DNA from: Kosakonia sacchari | Lineage (GTDB): Bacteria > Pseudomonadota > Gammaproteobacteria > Enterobacterales > Enterobacteriaceae | Reading direction: 5' to 3' | Length of the DNA: 64,000 nt | NCBI GenBank assembly: GCA_900109485.1 | Contig: FOAY01000001.1 | Span: 554,269-618,268 of the forward strand | In this document: piece after piece, positions 39,924-48,532 of the stretch | How positions within the stretch are numbered: the first letter of the stretch is position 1 | Layout: the number at the start of each line of letters is the position of its first letter | Position numbers and translations under genes: made by a program | The notes under the pieces: generated by a model | What the model was told of the DNA's origin: nothing | What the model saw: the letters and a program-made list of their open reading frames with translations, nothing else | Databases searched by the model: none

Positions 39924-40413
39924 GTGTTTGCTCCTGAGAACAACATCTCAACAATCTGTTAACGATGTTTTTCTTAATTTAATAAAAGCGAGCAACCACT
40001 TATTTCGATAATAAAAAAATAAATAACAATTTAATAATAAATGAACTTCATACTACGGCGCATCATAGTGCGCTTATTGAGTAGTTTCTTAAGGGAGTAT
40101 TCTTAAGACGAAAATAAGGATACACAAAAGAATGATGGCTAACAATACAATTGAAAGTAAAAAAGTAGGCATTTCGTCAGTTTAAATTGAGGGTTGAGGT
40201 GGTTTTCTCCGCTGTTTCAACGGGGTACATTTATTTGGTGAATATTCCTGGTATCACTAATTTAGCGGCGCTAAATGATAAGGAAATACATTCTTATCTA
40301 TTTGATGTGTTTGCGTAAATGAAGTTACAGGAAGAATGTTAATGAATTTTAATAGGCTGTTATTTATTGGCGGAATATAAATTCAGATGTTGCGCGGTAT
40401 TAACAAAATGCAT
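39924..40413 (-). promoter_or_regulatory. Long AT-rich upstream region of flhDC copy 2
   Basis: About 490 bases without a gene, similar in character to the long regulated flhDC promoter of enterics. Seen: two copies of TTCTTAAG at 40086-40093 and 40100-40107 (each holding the palindrome CTTAAG), GCGCA/TGCGC arms near 40058-40074, and the perfect palindrome ATTTAGC-GGC-GCTAAAT at 40260-40276. These are operator-like. No RcsAB or CRP site fits well enough to name. Confidence 0.6.
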
Positions 40414-40444
40414 AAAAAAGGCGATGACTGATATCATCGCCTTT
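40414..40444 (-). terminator. Rho-independent terminator of the 818-residue protease gene
   Basis: Minus strand: a perfect 11-base-pair stem (AAAGGCGATGA and TCATCGCCTTT, 6-base loop) running into six T, just past the protease stop codon. Confidence 0.88.
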
Positions 40445-40458
40445 GATAACTGGATGAC

Positions 40459-42915
40459 TTAATTAGCGAGTTTCCACGCCATGCCCCAGTTCAGACCGAC
40501 GCCCGGCTCGTAATGCATTTGAGAAAACTCACCGGCCTGAGAACACCAGCCTGCAACAACGCAGGTAAAGTTTTTGCCTTTATGCGTCACCACATCACCG
40601 GCTTTATACGCAGTACCAAACGCCCACTGCGGGTAGCCGCCGTCATCATTGCTGGCCTGCGCCGCAACGGTGATGCTCTTCGTCAGCACGCGGGATTGCG
40701 TTCCGGCTTGCACCGTGACGTTCACAGACAACGTTTGCGGCTGGCTGGTTTTGGCGATGGTAAAGCGCTGGGAAGAGAGGCCGTTGCCGCTGCCCTGCGC
40801 GCCCGCTGGCAGCAGCCAGTGGTAAGACGGCGTGCTGGTCGCCGCTGCGCCGGAGGTCACGCTGCCGTTAAAGGTTACGCTGTCGCCGTTATCCGTAGAG
40901 GAGAGCGTCATTTGCAGCGCGTTAATAAACGCGGCATCGGTGTTCTGCGTTTCGCTGGTCACCTTGATGTGATGAGCGGTGGTGGCCGTGCGTGTACCCT
41001 GCACGTAGCTGGTCGCCGTCACTTCCGCAACATAGTCGCCTGCTGGCAGGCCGGTTTTCATCATGCCCGTCTGATCGATGCCATTGCTGACAACCTGACC
41101 GCTCTTCAGTAGCCGCCAGCTGTAGCTCGCCTGCTCAAAATTCGCCTGCGCCTGCAATTTCACCGGCTGGTGGGCGAGCATGCTGGTTGCGCCAGTGACA
41201 GTGACGCTCGGTTTCGCGACGTTGATGGTGACATTCGAGCGGCTGGATTTACCGCTGCTGTTGGTGGCGGTCACTTGGAATGTCGCCTGCGTATCGCCGA
41301 GATTTCCCGGCACCGTAATAATGGTGCGGTCGCTGATGGTGCTGCTCAGGCGGATATTGCTGTTGCCGGAGACGAATTTCCACTCCCAGCTCACACCGGA
41401 TTGATCGCTGGTGGCGACAACCGGGTAACTCCAGGCCAGGCTGCTGCCAACGGTATTAATTGTGCTGTGATCGAGGGTGATCGTCGGCGCTGTTTCGACG
41501 TTGTTTTCACCGTCCAGTTCGAGGATCTTCACTACCGATCTGCCCATATCCGGCTGGGTGCCAATTTGGTTGACGGCACCGCCCGCAAGTGCGGTACCGG
41601 TCTCGCGCAGGATCTCGCGCATTTGACGTGGAGTAACCGTTTTGCCGTGCGCTTTCGCAATGCTCGACAGGCTGGCGACGACACCGGCAACAATCGGGTT
41701 AGCGGAAGAGGTGCCGCTGTAGGTATTGGTATAGTTCGCGTTCGGTGCGTAAGCGAGGTCGCCGTAGCCGGTGGTGGTGACATAGTAGCCCCAGCTATTG
41801 CTGTCCACGCGGCTGCCGTATCCGCTGTAACTCGCGCGCGTGGCATAAACCGGGTTGGCCGCGCCGACCAGGATTGCGCCGGAGTCGCGAACATTCAGGT
41901 TAAACCTGCCGCCCAGTGCGCCGTGATCGAGGTTGATCGTGCCGTTCGCCGCCGCTTCGATAACGTGTACGCCTTTGTCAGTCAGCGCTTTTATCACATC
42001 GAAGTAATCCTGGTAGTACTCCATCGGGAGCCAGCATTCGTACTGGCAGCCGGTAATTTCGCCGCCGCTGATTTGAATACCGATCTGCACAACGTCCCCG
42101 GCCTGTAATTTCGGGATCGCACTGTAGAGGTTTCCGCTGCCGGAGGCGGCGTGCGCCATCCGCACTTTATACGCCAGCCCTTTTACGCCTGCACCGATAT
42201 CGGTGGCGGCCATCACCCCAACGGAGGAGGTGTCATGATCCATCGAGCTGCCGGTTGTGGTGGCAGAGCCTACGGTAAAGACCGCTTTCGGCAGGTTGAT
42301 ATGGTTCTGATTCCACAGACCAATTTCATGGGAGACCAGCGTCACGTTCGCGCCGTCGTTCCCGGCATATTGATTGACGCTGTCGCGGTTTACGCCGCCC
42401 AGGCGGCGGTTGGGGCCAAACTCATTCGGCGCTTTCGCGTAATACTGCTGATCGCGAAAATCACCTACAGCAGCGGCGGTGCTGCGCGTTGCCGTACCTT
42501 CGTCAAAGGCGACAGGTTCCGGTTCGGCATAAGCCACTTCAACATGCGGGTTCTCTTTCAGCGAATTCACGATGTCGTTGATATACGCCACATCGCGCAT
42601 TTTATCCTGCGGAATGGCGATGCGCAGATAGCGGTCAAAACCGTATTTCGCATCCAGCGCCTGCAATTCGCTCAGCTCCGCGCCACGCGTGGTTTTGTGC
42701 TGGAATTGCGCGCTGACATCAAGCGATTCATCGTTCAGGTTCAGCAACGTGGGAAGTTGCTGGCGGGTAAGGCTCGACGCGGCTTTCATTTTGACCACGA
42801 TAGCGGGATAGGCATTGCCTTCCCAGGCAGTATTCCTCTGCGGCTGGTTTTCTGCACATACCACAGAAGAGGAGAGGCTGGCGCAAATCATCAGCGCCAG
42901 GGATGTCATTTTCAT
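40459..42915 (-). CDS. Secreted S8-like serine protease with chitin-binding C-terminus
   Basis: Exported protein of 818 residues. Order: signal peptide (about 1-21, cleavage after VCA), a propeptide-like domain (about 33-140), a subtilisin-fold domain (about 175-470), one Ig-like pair (about 490-670), one repeat of the NTDAAFINALQM type (about 670-760), and a C-terminal CBM5/12-like chitin-binding module (WAFGTAYKAGDVVTHKGKNF) with two Cys. Likely catalytic residues: His in DHDTSSVGVMAA and Ser in SGTSSANPIVAGVVASL, with the oxyanion Asn in AAANG. The usual Asp-Thr-Gly motif is replaced by LVSHEIGLW, so Glu may serve as the third residue, or activity may be altered. Paralogue of the upstream 1308-residue gene. 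Confidence 0.82.
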   Translation of the reverse strand: MKMTSLALMICASLSSSVVCAENQPQRNTAWEGNAYPAIVVKMKAASSLTRQQLPTLLNLNDESLDVSAQFQHKTTRGAELSELQALDAKYGFDRYLRIAIPQDKMRDVAYINDIVNSLKENPHVEVAYAEPEPVAFDEGTATRSTAAAVGDFRDQQYYAKAPNEFGPNRRLGGVNRDSVNQYAGNDGANVTLVSHEIGLWNQNHINLPKAVFTVGSATTTGSSMDHDTSSVGVMAATDIGAGVKGLAYKVRMAHAASGSGNLYSAIPKLQAGDVVQIGIQISGGEITGCQYECWLPMEYYQDYFDVIKALTDKGVHVIEAAANGTINLDHGALGGRFNLNVRDSGAILVGAANPVYATRASYSGYGSRVDSNSWGYYVTTTGYGDLAYAPNANYTNTYSGTSSANPIVAGVVASLSSIAKAHGKTVTPRQMREILRETGTALAGGAVNQIGTQPDMGRSVVKILELDGENNVETAPTITLDHSTINTVGSSLAWSYPVVATSDQSGVSWEWKFVSGNSNIRLSSTISDRTIITVPGNLGDTQATFQVTATNSSGKSSRSNVTINVAKPSVTVTGATSMLAHQPVKLQAQANFEQASYSWRLLKSGQVVSNGIDQTGMMKTGLPAGDYVAEVTATSYVQGTRTATTAHHIKVTSETQNTDAAFINALQMTLSSTDNGDSVTFNGSVTSGAAATSTPSYHWLLPAGAQGSGNGLSSQRFTIAKTSQPQTLSVNVTVQAGTQSRVLTKSITVAAQASNDDGGYPQWAFGTAYKAGDVVTHKGKNFTCVVAGWCSQAGEFSQMHYEPGVGLNWGMAWKLAN

Positions 42916-42949
42916 TGCGTTAATTCCGTTTAATGGATGTCCGGCGGAG

Positions 42950-42977
42950 AAAAAAGGGGCGGCAAATGCGCCGCCCC
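42950..42977 (-). terminator. Terminator or attenuator between the protease paralogues
   Basis: Minus strand: an 8-base-pair GC-rich stem (GGGGCGGC and GCCGCCCC, 6-base loop) followed by TTTTTT. It follows the 1308-residue gene and lies only about 35 bases before the next start codon. Confidence 0.85.
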
Positions 42978-42991
42978 AGGGTTAAAACAGG

Positions 42992-45900
42992 TCAGTTATG
43001 GTTTTTCCATGCCAGGCTCCAGTTCAGACCGACGCCCGGCTCGTAATGCATCTGAGAAAACTCACCGGCCTGAGAACACCAGCCTGCAACAACGCACTCA
43101 AAGTTTTTGCCTTTGTGCGTCACCACATCACCGGCTTTATACGCGGTGCCGAAGGCCCACTGCGGGTAGCCGCCGTCATCATTGCTGGCCTGCGCCGCAA
43201 CGGTGATAGTCTTCGTCAGCACGCGGGATTGCGTTCCGGCTTTCACCGTGACATTCACCGCCAGTGTTTGCGGCTGGCTGGTTTTGGCGATGGTAAAGCG
43301 CTGGGACGCCAGGCCGTTGCTGCCGCCCAGCGCGCCTGCCGGCAGCACCCAGGTATAGGTCGGTGCGCTGGTTGCAGCTTGTGCGGAAGTGACGTTGCCG
43401 TTGAAGGTCACGCTGTTGCCGTTATCGGTGGAAGAGAGTGACATTTGCAGCGCATTGATAAACGCGGCGTCGGTGTTCAGCACTTCTTTCGCCGGAACGG
43501 TGATGGTTTTCGTCAGCACGCGGGATTGCGTTCCGGCTTTCACCGTGACATTCACCGCCAGGGTTTGCGGCTGGCTGGTTTTGGCGATGGTAAAGCGCTG
43601 GGACGCCAGGCCATTGCTGCCGCCCTGTGCGCCTGCCGGCAGCACCCAGGTATAGGTCGGTGCGCTGGTTGCAGCTTGTGCGGAAGTGACGTTGCCGTTG
43701 AAGGTCACGCTGTTGCCGTTATCGGTGGAAGAGAGTGACATTTGCAGCGCGTTGATAAACGCGGCATCGGTGTTCAGCACTTCTTTCGCCGGAACGGTGA
43801 TGGTCTTCGTCAGCACGCGGGATTGCGTTCCGGCTTTCACCGTGACATTCACTGCCAGGGTTTGCGGCTGGCTGGTTTTGGCGACGGTAAAGCGCTGGGA
43901 CGCCTGGCCGTTGCTGCCGCCCTGCGCGCCTGCTGGCAGCGCCCAGCTAAAGGTTGGCGCGCTGGTTGCCTCGGTTGCGGAAGTGACGTAGCCGTTGAAG
44001 GTCACGCTGTCGCCGTTATCGGTCGTGGAGAACGGCATTTGCAGCGCGTTAATAAACGCGGCGTCGTTATTCTGCACGGTTTCACCGGTCACTTTGATCG
44101 CGTGTGTCGCGGTGGCGGTACGGGTGCCCTGCGCAGTGTTGGTGGCGGTCACTTCAGCCACATAGTCACCTGCCGTCAGACCGGACTGGATCTGGCCGCT
44201 CTGATCGATGCCGTTGCTGACCACCTGGCCGCCCTTCAGCAGACGCCAGGCATAGCCTGCCTGCTCGAAGTTCGCCTGGGTATACAGTTTCGCCGGGCTG
44301 GCGGTATCCATGCTATTCACCCCGGCAATGACCACTGCCGGTTTCGCTACCACGATGGAAACCTCGGTGGAGGTGGCTTTGCCATTGCTGTTGGTGACCG
44401 TTACCTGGAAGCGTGCCTGCGTGTCGCCCGCATTTGCCGGTACAGAGATGAGGGTTCGGTCGCTGGTGCTGCCGCTGAGGCGAATGTTGCTGTTACCGGA
44501 AATGAATTTCCATTCCCAGGCGACGTTGGTCTGATCGCTGCTGGCAACAACCGGGTAGTTCCAGGCCATATTGCTGGCAACGGTGTTGATAATGCGACGA
44601 TCGACGTTAAGGACCGGTGCTTTGTCGTTTTCGCCGCCGTTGCTGGTCAGCGCCGGAACGGTAAGCGTCCTGGTCAGCACGCGGGATTCAGTACCGGCGT
44701 TTACCGTGACATTCACCGTCAGCGTTTGCGACTGGCTGGTTTTATTGATGGTAAAACGCTGGGAAGGCAGGCCGTCAGTGCTGCCCTGTGCGCCCGCTGG
44801 CAGCGCCCAGTGATAAGACGGCGTGCTGGTCGCCGCTTGTGCGGAAGTGACGTTGCCGTTGAAGGTCACGCTGCGTTCGTTATCGGTGGCGGAAATCGCC
44901 ATCTGCAATGCCTGAATGAAGGCCGCATCGTTGTTCTGAACCGCTTCACCGGTCACGTTAATGCTGTGGCGGGTAGTGGCCGTGCGCGTGCCCTGCGTGG
45001 TATTGGTGGCTGTCACTTCTGCCACATAGTTGCCGGCAGGCAGACCGGCTTTGATCTGGCCGTTCTGATCGATGCCTCCAGTCACTGGCTGGCCATTTTT
45101 CAGCAACTGCCAGGCGTAGCTCGCCTGCTCAAAGTTTGCCTGCGCGAACATTCTGGCCGGGCTGTTGGTGTCCATGCTGTCCACGCCGACGATAACCACC
45201 GTCGGCTGCGTAACAACGATCGCGACGTCGGTGGTGGAGGATTTACCGCTGGCGTTGGTCGCCGTCACCTGGAAACGCGCCTGGGTATCGCCCACGTTGC
45301 CCGGGACGATAATCGTGGTGCTGTCGCTGCTGGTATTGCTCAGGCGGATGCTGCTGTCGCCGGAAATGAATGTCCACTCCCAGGAGACGTTGGCCTGATC
45401 GCTGCTGGCGGTCACCGGATAGCTCCAGCTCGTGCTGGTGGCAACGGTATTGATGGTGGGGCGATCGACGCTGATAACCGGCGCTTCACCGGAGATGACT
45501 TCGCCGTCCAGCTCAAGGATCTTCTCTACCGCTCTGCCCATATCCGGCTGGGTGCCGATAAGCGTGGAGGTAGTGCCCGCAAGCGGAGTGCCCGTGTCAT
45601 GAATGATGTCGCGCATCTGGCGCGGCGTAACCGTTTTGCCGTGCGCTTTGGCGATACTGGAGAGGCTGGCGACGGCCCCGGCGATAATCGGGTTTGCCGA
45701 CGAGGTGCCGCTGAACTGCCAGGTGTAAGTTTCGTTGGCATTCGGTCTGGCGAGATCGCCATAGCCAGTACTGGTGACATATAAACCCCAGCTTGCGCTG
45801 GTGACGCGGCTACCGTAGTTACTGAAGCTGGCGCGCATGCTGTCTACCGGGTTGATTGCGCCCGCAAGAATGGCGCCGGAATCGCGTTTTTTGAGATCGA

Positions 45901-46918
45901 ACAGGCCGCCGAAGGCGCTGTTATCAAGGTCAACATTGCCGTTGGCGGCGGCCTCAATCACGTGTACGCCTTTGTCGGTCAGCGCTTTCAGCACATCGAA
46001 GTACGCCTGCTGGCTTTCGAGCGGCAGAGCGCATGCATCGACACAACCGACCTGCTGGCCACCGGCGATCTCAAAGCCAATCTGCACCACGTCCCCGGCT
46101 TGCAGACGTGGAATAGCGTTATAAAGTTGGTCGCTGCCCGCTGCGGCGTATGCCATGCGCGTATTCCAGGCCAGGCCCTTCACGCCCGCGCCGATATCCG
46201 TCGCCGCCATGATGCCCACCGAAGCGGTGTCATGGTCTGTCGTATTCAGGTTGTCAGTCGGTGTACCCAGAATAAAGGCTGCTTTGGGCAGGTTGATATG
46301 GTTCTGGTTCCACATGCCCAGCTCATGGGACAAAATCGTGACGTTGGAACCGTCATGCCCTTCAAACTGATTTACGCTGTCGCGGTTCACGCCGCCGAGG
46401 CTGTAGGAGGGGGAAGAGTCATTCGGCCCTTTGGTGTAATACTGTAACGAGCGATAATCGATAACCTTCAGTTGCTTCGCGGTTCGCTCTGCCTTTACGG
46501 CATCTTCGTGCGACACCAGTTCCGCTTCCGGATAAACCACTTCGACGTTGGCATTTTGTTTCAGCTCTTCGACGATGCCGTTGATATAGGCGATATCACG
46601 TTTGCGTTCGTCCGGAATAGCAATGCGCAGGTAGCGGTCAAAACCGTACTTCGCATCCAGCGCCTGCAACTCGCTTATTTCTGTCCCGCGCGCGGTGGCG
46701 TGCTTAAATGCCGCGTTAACGCTAAGAGACGAATCGTCGAGCGCTAACAGCGCGGGCAGTTGCTGACGAGTGAGGCCGGAGGCGGCCTTCATTTTGACCA
46801 TAATGGCCGGGTAAGCATTGCCTTTCCACGCGATCTGAATAACCGGAATATTTTCCGCCAGCGCAGAGAAAGAGGGGAGTACTGCGCATATCAGTAATGC
46901 CAATGATTTAATTTTCAT
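42992..46918 (-). CDS. Large secreted S8-like serine protease with Ig-like and tandem repeats and chitin-binding C-terminus
   Basis: Exported protein of 1308 residues, paralogous to the next gene downstream. Order: signal peptide (about 1-22, after ALA), propeptide-like domain, S8-type domain (about 170-475), then two rounds of Ig-like pairs plus a repeat unit. Two more near-identical 99-residue units follow (NTDAAFINALQMSLSSTDNG), then a CBM5/12-like module (WAFGTAYKAGDVVTHKGKNF) almost identical to that of the paralogue. Likely His in DHDTASVGIMAA and Ser in SGTSSANPIIAGAVASL. The Asp motif position reads ILSHELGMW, as in the paralogue, so the change is a shared feature and not a random defect. 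Export beyond the periplasm (for example by type II secretion) is inferred from the chitin module. Substrate unknown. Confidence 0.82.
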   Translation of the reverse strand: MKIKSLALLICAVLPSFSALAENIPVIQIAWKGNAYPAIMVKMKAASGLTRQQLPALLALDDSSLSVNAAFKHATARGTEISELQALDAKYGFDRYLRIAIPDERKRDIAYINGIVEELKQNANVEVVYPEAELVSHEDAVKAERTAKQLKVIDYRSLQYYTKGPNDSSPSYSLGGVNRDSVNQFEGHDGSNVTILSHELGMWNQNHINLPKAAFILGTPTDNLNTTDHDTASVGIMAATDIGAGVKGLAWNTRMAYAAAGSDQLYNAIPRLQAGDVVQIGFEIAGGQQVGCVDACALPLESQQAYFDVLKALTDKGVHVIEAAANGNVDLDNSAFGGLFDLKKRDSGAILAGAINPVDSMRASFSNYGSRVTSASWGLYVTSTGYGDLARPNANETYTWQFSGTSSANPIIAGAVASLSSIAKAHGKTVTPRQMRDIIHDTGTPLAGTTSTLIGTQPDMGRAVEKILELDGEVISGEAPVISVDRPTINTVATSTSWSYPVTASSDQANVSWEWTFISGDSSIRLSNTSSDSTTIIVPGNVGDTQARFQVTATNASGKSSTTDVAIVVTQPTVVIVGVDSMDTNSPARMFAQANFEQASYAWQLLKNGQPVTGGIDQNGQIKAGLPAGNYVAEVTATNTTQGTRTATTRHSINVTGEAVQNNDAAFIQALQMAISATDNERSVTFNGNVTSAQAATSTPSYHWALPAGAQGSTDGLPSQRFTINKTSQSQTLTVNVTVNAGTESRVLTRTLTVPALTSNGGENDKAPVLNVDRRIINTVASNMAWNYPVVASSDQTNVAWEWKFISGNSNIRLSGSTSDRTLISVPANAGDTQARFQVTVTNSNGKATSTEVSIVVAKPAVVIAGVNSMDTASPAKLYTQANFEQAGYAWRLLKGGQVVSNGIDQSGQIQSGLTAGDYVAEVTATNTAQGTRTATATHAIKVTGETVQNNDAAFINALQMPFSTTDNGDSVTFNGYVTSATEATSAPTFSWALPAGAQGGSNGQASQRFTVAKTSQPQTLAVNVTVKAGTQSRVLTKTITVPAKEVLNTDAAFINALQMSLSSTDNGNSVTFNGNVTSAQAATSAPTYTWVLPAGAQGGSNGLASQRFTIAKTSQPQTLAVNVTVKAGTQSRVLTKTITVPAKEVLNTDAAFINALQMSLSSTDNGNSVTFNGNVTSAQAATSAPTYTWVLPAGALGGSNGLASQRFTIAKTSQPQTLAVNVTVKAGTQSRVLTKTITVAAQASNDDGGYPQWAFGTAYKAGDVVTHKGKNFECVVAGWCSQAGEFSQMHYEPGVGLNWSLAWKNHN
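43184..44074 (-). repeat. Tandem 297-bp coding repeats
   Basis: Units 43184-43480 and 43481-43777 differ at about seven of 297 positions by eye. A third unit, 43778-44074, is more diverged. The period equals 99 codons, so the frame is kept. A fourth, older relative lies near 44640-44950. Confidence 0.9.
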
Positions 46919-47299
46919 TGTTTCAATTGTCCATAAATTATGTTTTCCCGATGCGGGAGTATTATTCGGGGGGGATAAGCGCCTGAATATGGGAAATAGC
47001 TTCGATAATGGTAGGGTTATGGAGCTGCTGATAAAGAAACTGGCGGCCAGACTGAGATATTTTTATTTGTCTGTGAGAGCATTCTGTATTTTTGTTACAG
47101 CAGGGAAAGAACTGTTTAATATTATTAAAGTTGATTTATTTTCTTCATATTATTGATTTGAATTATATTGAAATAAATTGAAATATTGCCAAAGTAATTA
47201 TCTTCATAATTTCATGTGAGTTTAACCGGGCATAACCGGCGGCAGGTTTTTCCCTGGCCGGATAGCAGCGACTTTTTTCCCGTCCACCAGAAGAATTCA
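46919..47299. promoter_or_regulatory. Divergent region between protease and efflux genes
   Basis: 381 bases, AT-rich on the right, between the 1308-residue protease (-) and the RND adaptor (+). Must hold both promoters. I see only a small CCCGATGCGGG hairpin near 46949. No gene. Confidence 0.5.
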
Positions 47300-48532
47300 A
47301 TGAAAACGAACGTATCCCCGAGCGATGGCTCCCGCTGGCTCAAATGGCTAATAGTGTTGATTTTGGTGTTGATTGCAGCCGGTGTGGTGTGGCGTCTGCT
47401 GCCGATGGGGAAAGGGCCGGGCGGCGATTTCCCTCCGGGCGGCGGTCCAGGAGGCCCGGGCGGGCCGATGGCGAAAAGGGGGGGCGGAACCACGCTGGTG
47501 CATAGCGGTACAGCAAGCGCGGCGGATGTGCCGGTCTACCTGAATGCGCTTGGCACCGTGGTCCCCAACGCGTCGGTCACCGTCACCAGCCGGGTGGACG
47601 GGCAACTGGAAAAAGTGTTCTTCACCGAAGGGCAAAAAGTGGCAGCCGGGCAGTTGCTGGCGCAGATCGATCCGCGCACTTACCAGGCGACGCTGAAACA
47701 GTACCAGGGCGAATTAAGCGAAAACAAAGCGTTGCTGCAAAGCGCAGAGCTGACGCTGGCGCGCTATCGCAAGCTGTATGCGCAGGACTCGCTGGCGCGC
47801 CAGGATCTCGATTCGCAAGTCGCTACCGTTGGCCAGTATCGCGGTGCAGTGGCGTCCGACGAGGCGCAGATCGCCAGCGCGCAACTGAACATTGAGTACG
47901 CGCGCATTACCGCGCCGGTCAGCGGGCGCGTCGGCCTGCGGCTGGTCGATCCGGGCAATATGGTGCAAAGCTCCAGCACCACTGGGCTGGTGATCATTAC
48001 CCAGATGCAGCCTGCGGCGGTGACCTTCAGCGTGCCGCAAAGCTATATTCCTGAACTGACGAAAACGCTGCACGGCGGCCAGACGTTACCGGCGACCGCT
48101 TTCGATGCCGACAACAACAGCGTGCTGGACGAGGGCGCGGTGAAATTCATCAGCAACCAGATCGACACCAGCACCGGTACGGTGACCCTGAAAGCCCTGT
48201 TCCCCAATCAGAACGAAGCGCTGTACGCCAACCAGTTTGTCAATCTGCGCTTGCAGACCCGCGTGCTAAAACAGGCCACGGTGGTGCCGTCGCAGGCGCT
48301 GCAACTGAGCAGCGATGGCACCTTTGTCTGGCTGATCAACAAAGACAATACCGTTACCCGCAAAGCGGTGACGACCGGTCCGGCCTGGCAGGATAACCAG
48401 CAGGTGGTGCTCACAGGCGTTGCGCCGGGCGACAGGCTGGTAACCGAAGGGATCGATCGTCTCAGCGCGGGCAGCAAAGTGTCGGTCGTGGATGACAGCC
48501 CGGCGAAAACGGCGGCGGCCCGCGCGAAATGA
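47300..48532 (+). CDS. RND efflux periplasmic adaptor (MdtA/MuxA type)
   Basis: Membrane fusion protein that joins RND pumps to the outer membrane channel. The frame opens at 47216, but the ATG at 47300 starts a basic N-terminus and single membrane helix (about 14-32), giving 410 residues. A Gly/Pro-rich linker (about 38-62) follows, then the lipoyl halves ([39 protein letters not shown]), helical hairpin, beta barrel and membrane-proximal domain. It resembles E. coli MdtA and Pseudomonas MuxA. First gene of a four-gene operon with 4-base overlaps. No baeSR two-component genes follow, unlike E. coli mdtABCD-baeSR. Confidence 0.9.
   Translation: MKTNVSPSDGSRWLKWLIVLILVLIAAGVVWRLLPMGKGPGGDFPPGGGPGGPGGPMAKRGGGTTLVHSGTASAADVPVYLNALGTVVPNASVTVTSRVDGQLEKVFFTEGQKVAAGQLLAQIDPRTYQATLKQYQGELSENKALLQSAELTLARYRKLYAQDSLARQDLDSQVATVGQYRGAVASDEAQIASAQLNIEYARITAPVSGRVGLRLVDPGNMVQSSSTTGLVIITQMQPAAVTFSVPQSYIPELTKTLHGGQTLPATAFDADNNSVLDEGAVKFISNQIDTSTGTVTLKALFPNQNEALYANQFVNLRLQTRVLKQATVVPSQALQLSSDGTFVWLINKDNTVTRKAVTTGPAWQDNQQVVLTGVAPGDRLVTEGIDRLSAGSKVSVVDDSPAKTAAARAK

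Noticed and set aside
40086-40107. RcsAB box upstream of flhDC2
   Set aside because: The TAAG and TTCTTA halves are two bases too far apart for the 14-base consensus; kept only as an unnamed repeat.
43184-44074. CRISPR-like or satellite array
   Set aside because: The 297-base units keep the reading frame and encode protein domains; no short repeats with spacers.
43742-45784. Open frame of 680 codons on the + strand opposite the large protease
   Set aside because: It mirrors the repeats of the minus-strand gene, has no ribosome binding site or family resemblance, and the opposite strand has signal peptide, domains and terminator.
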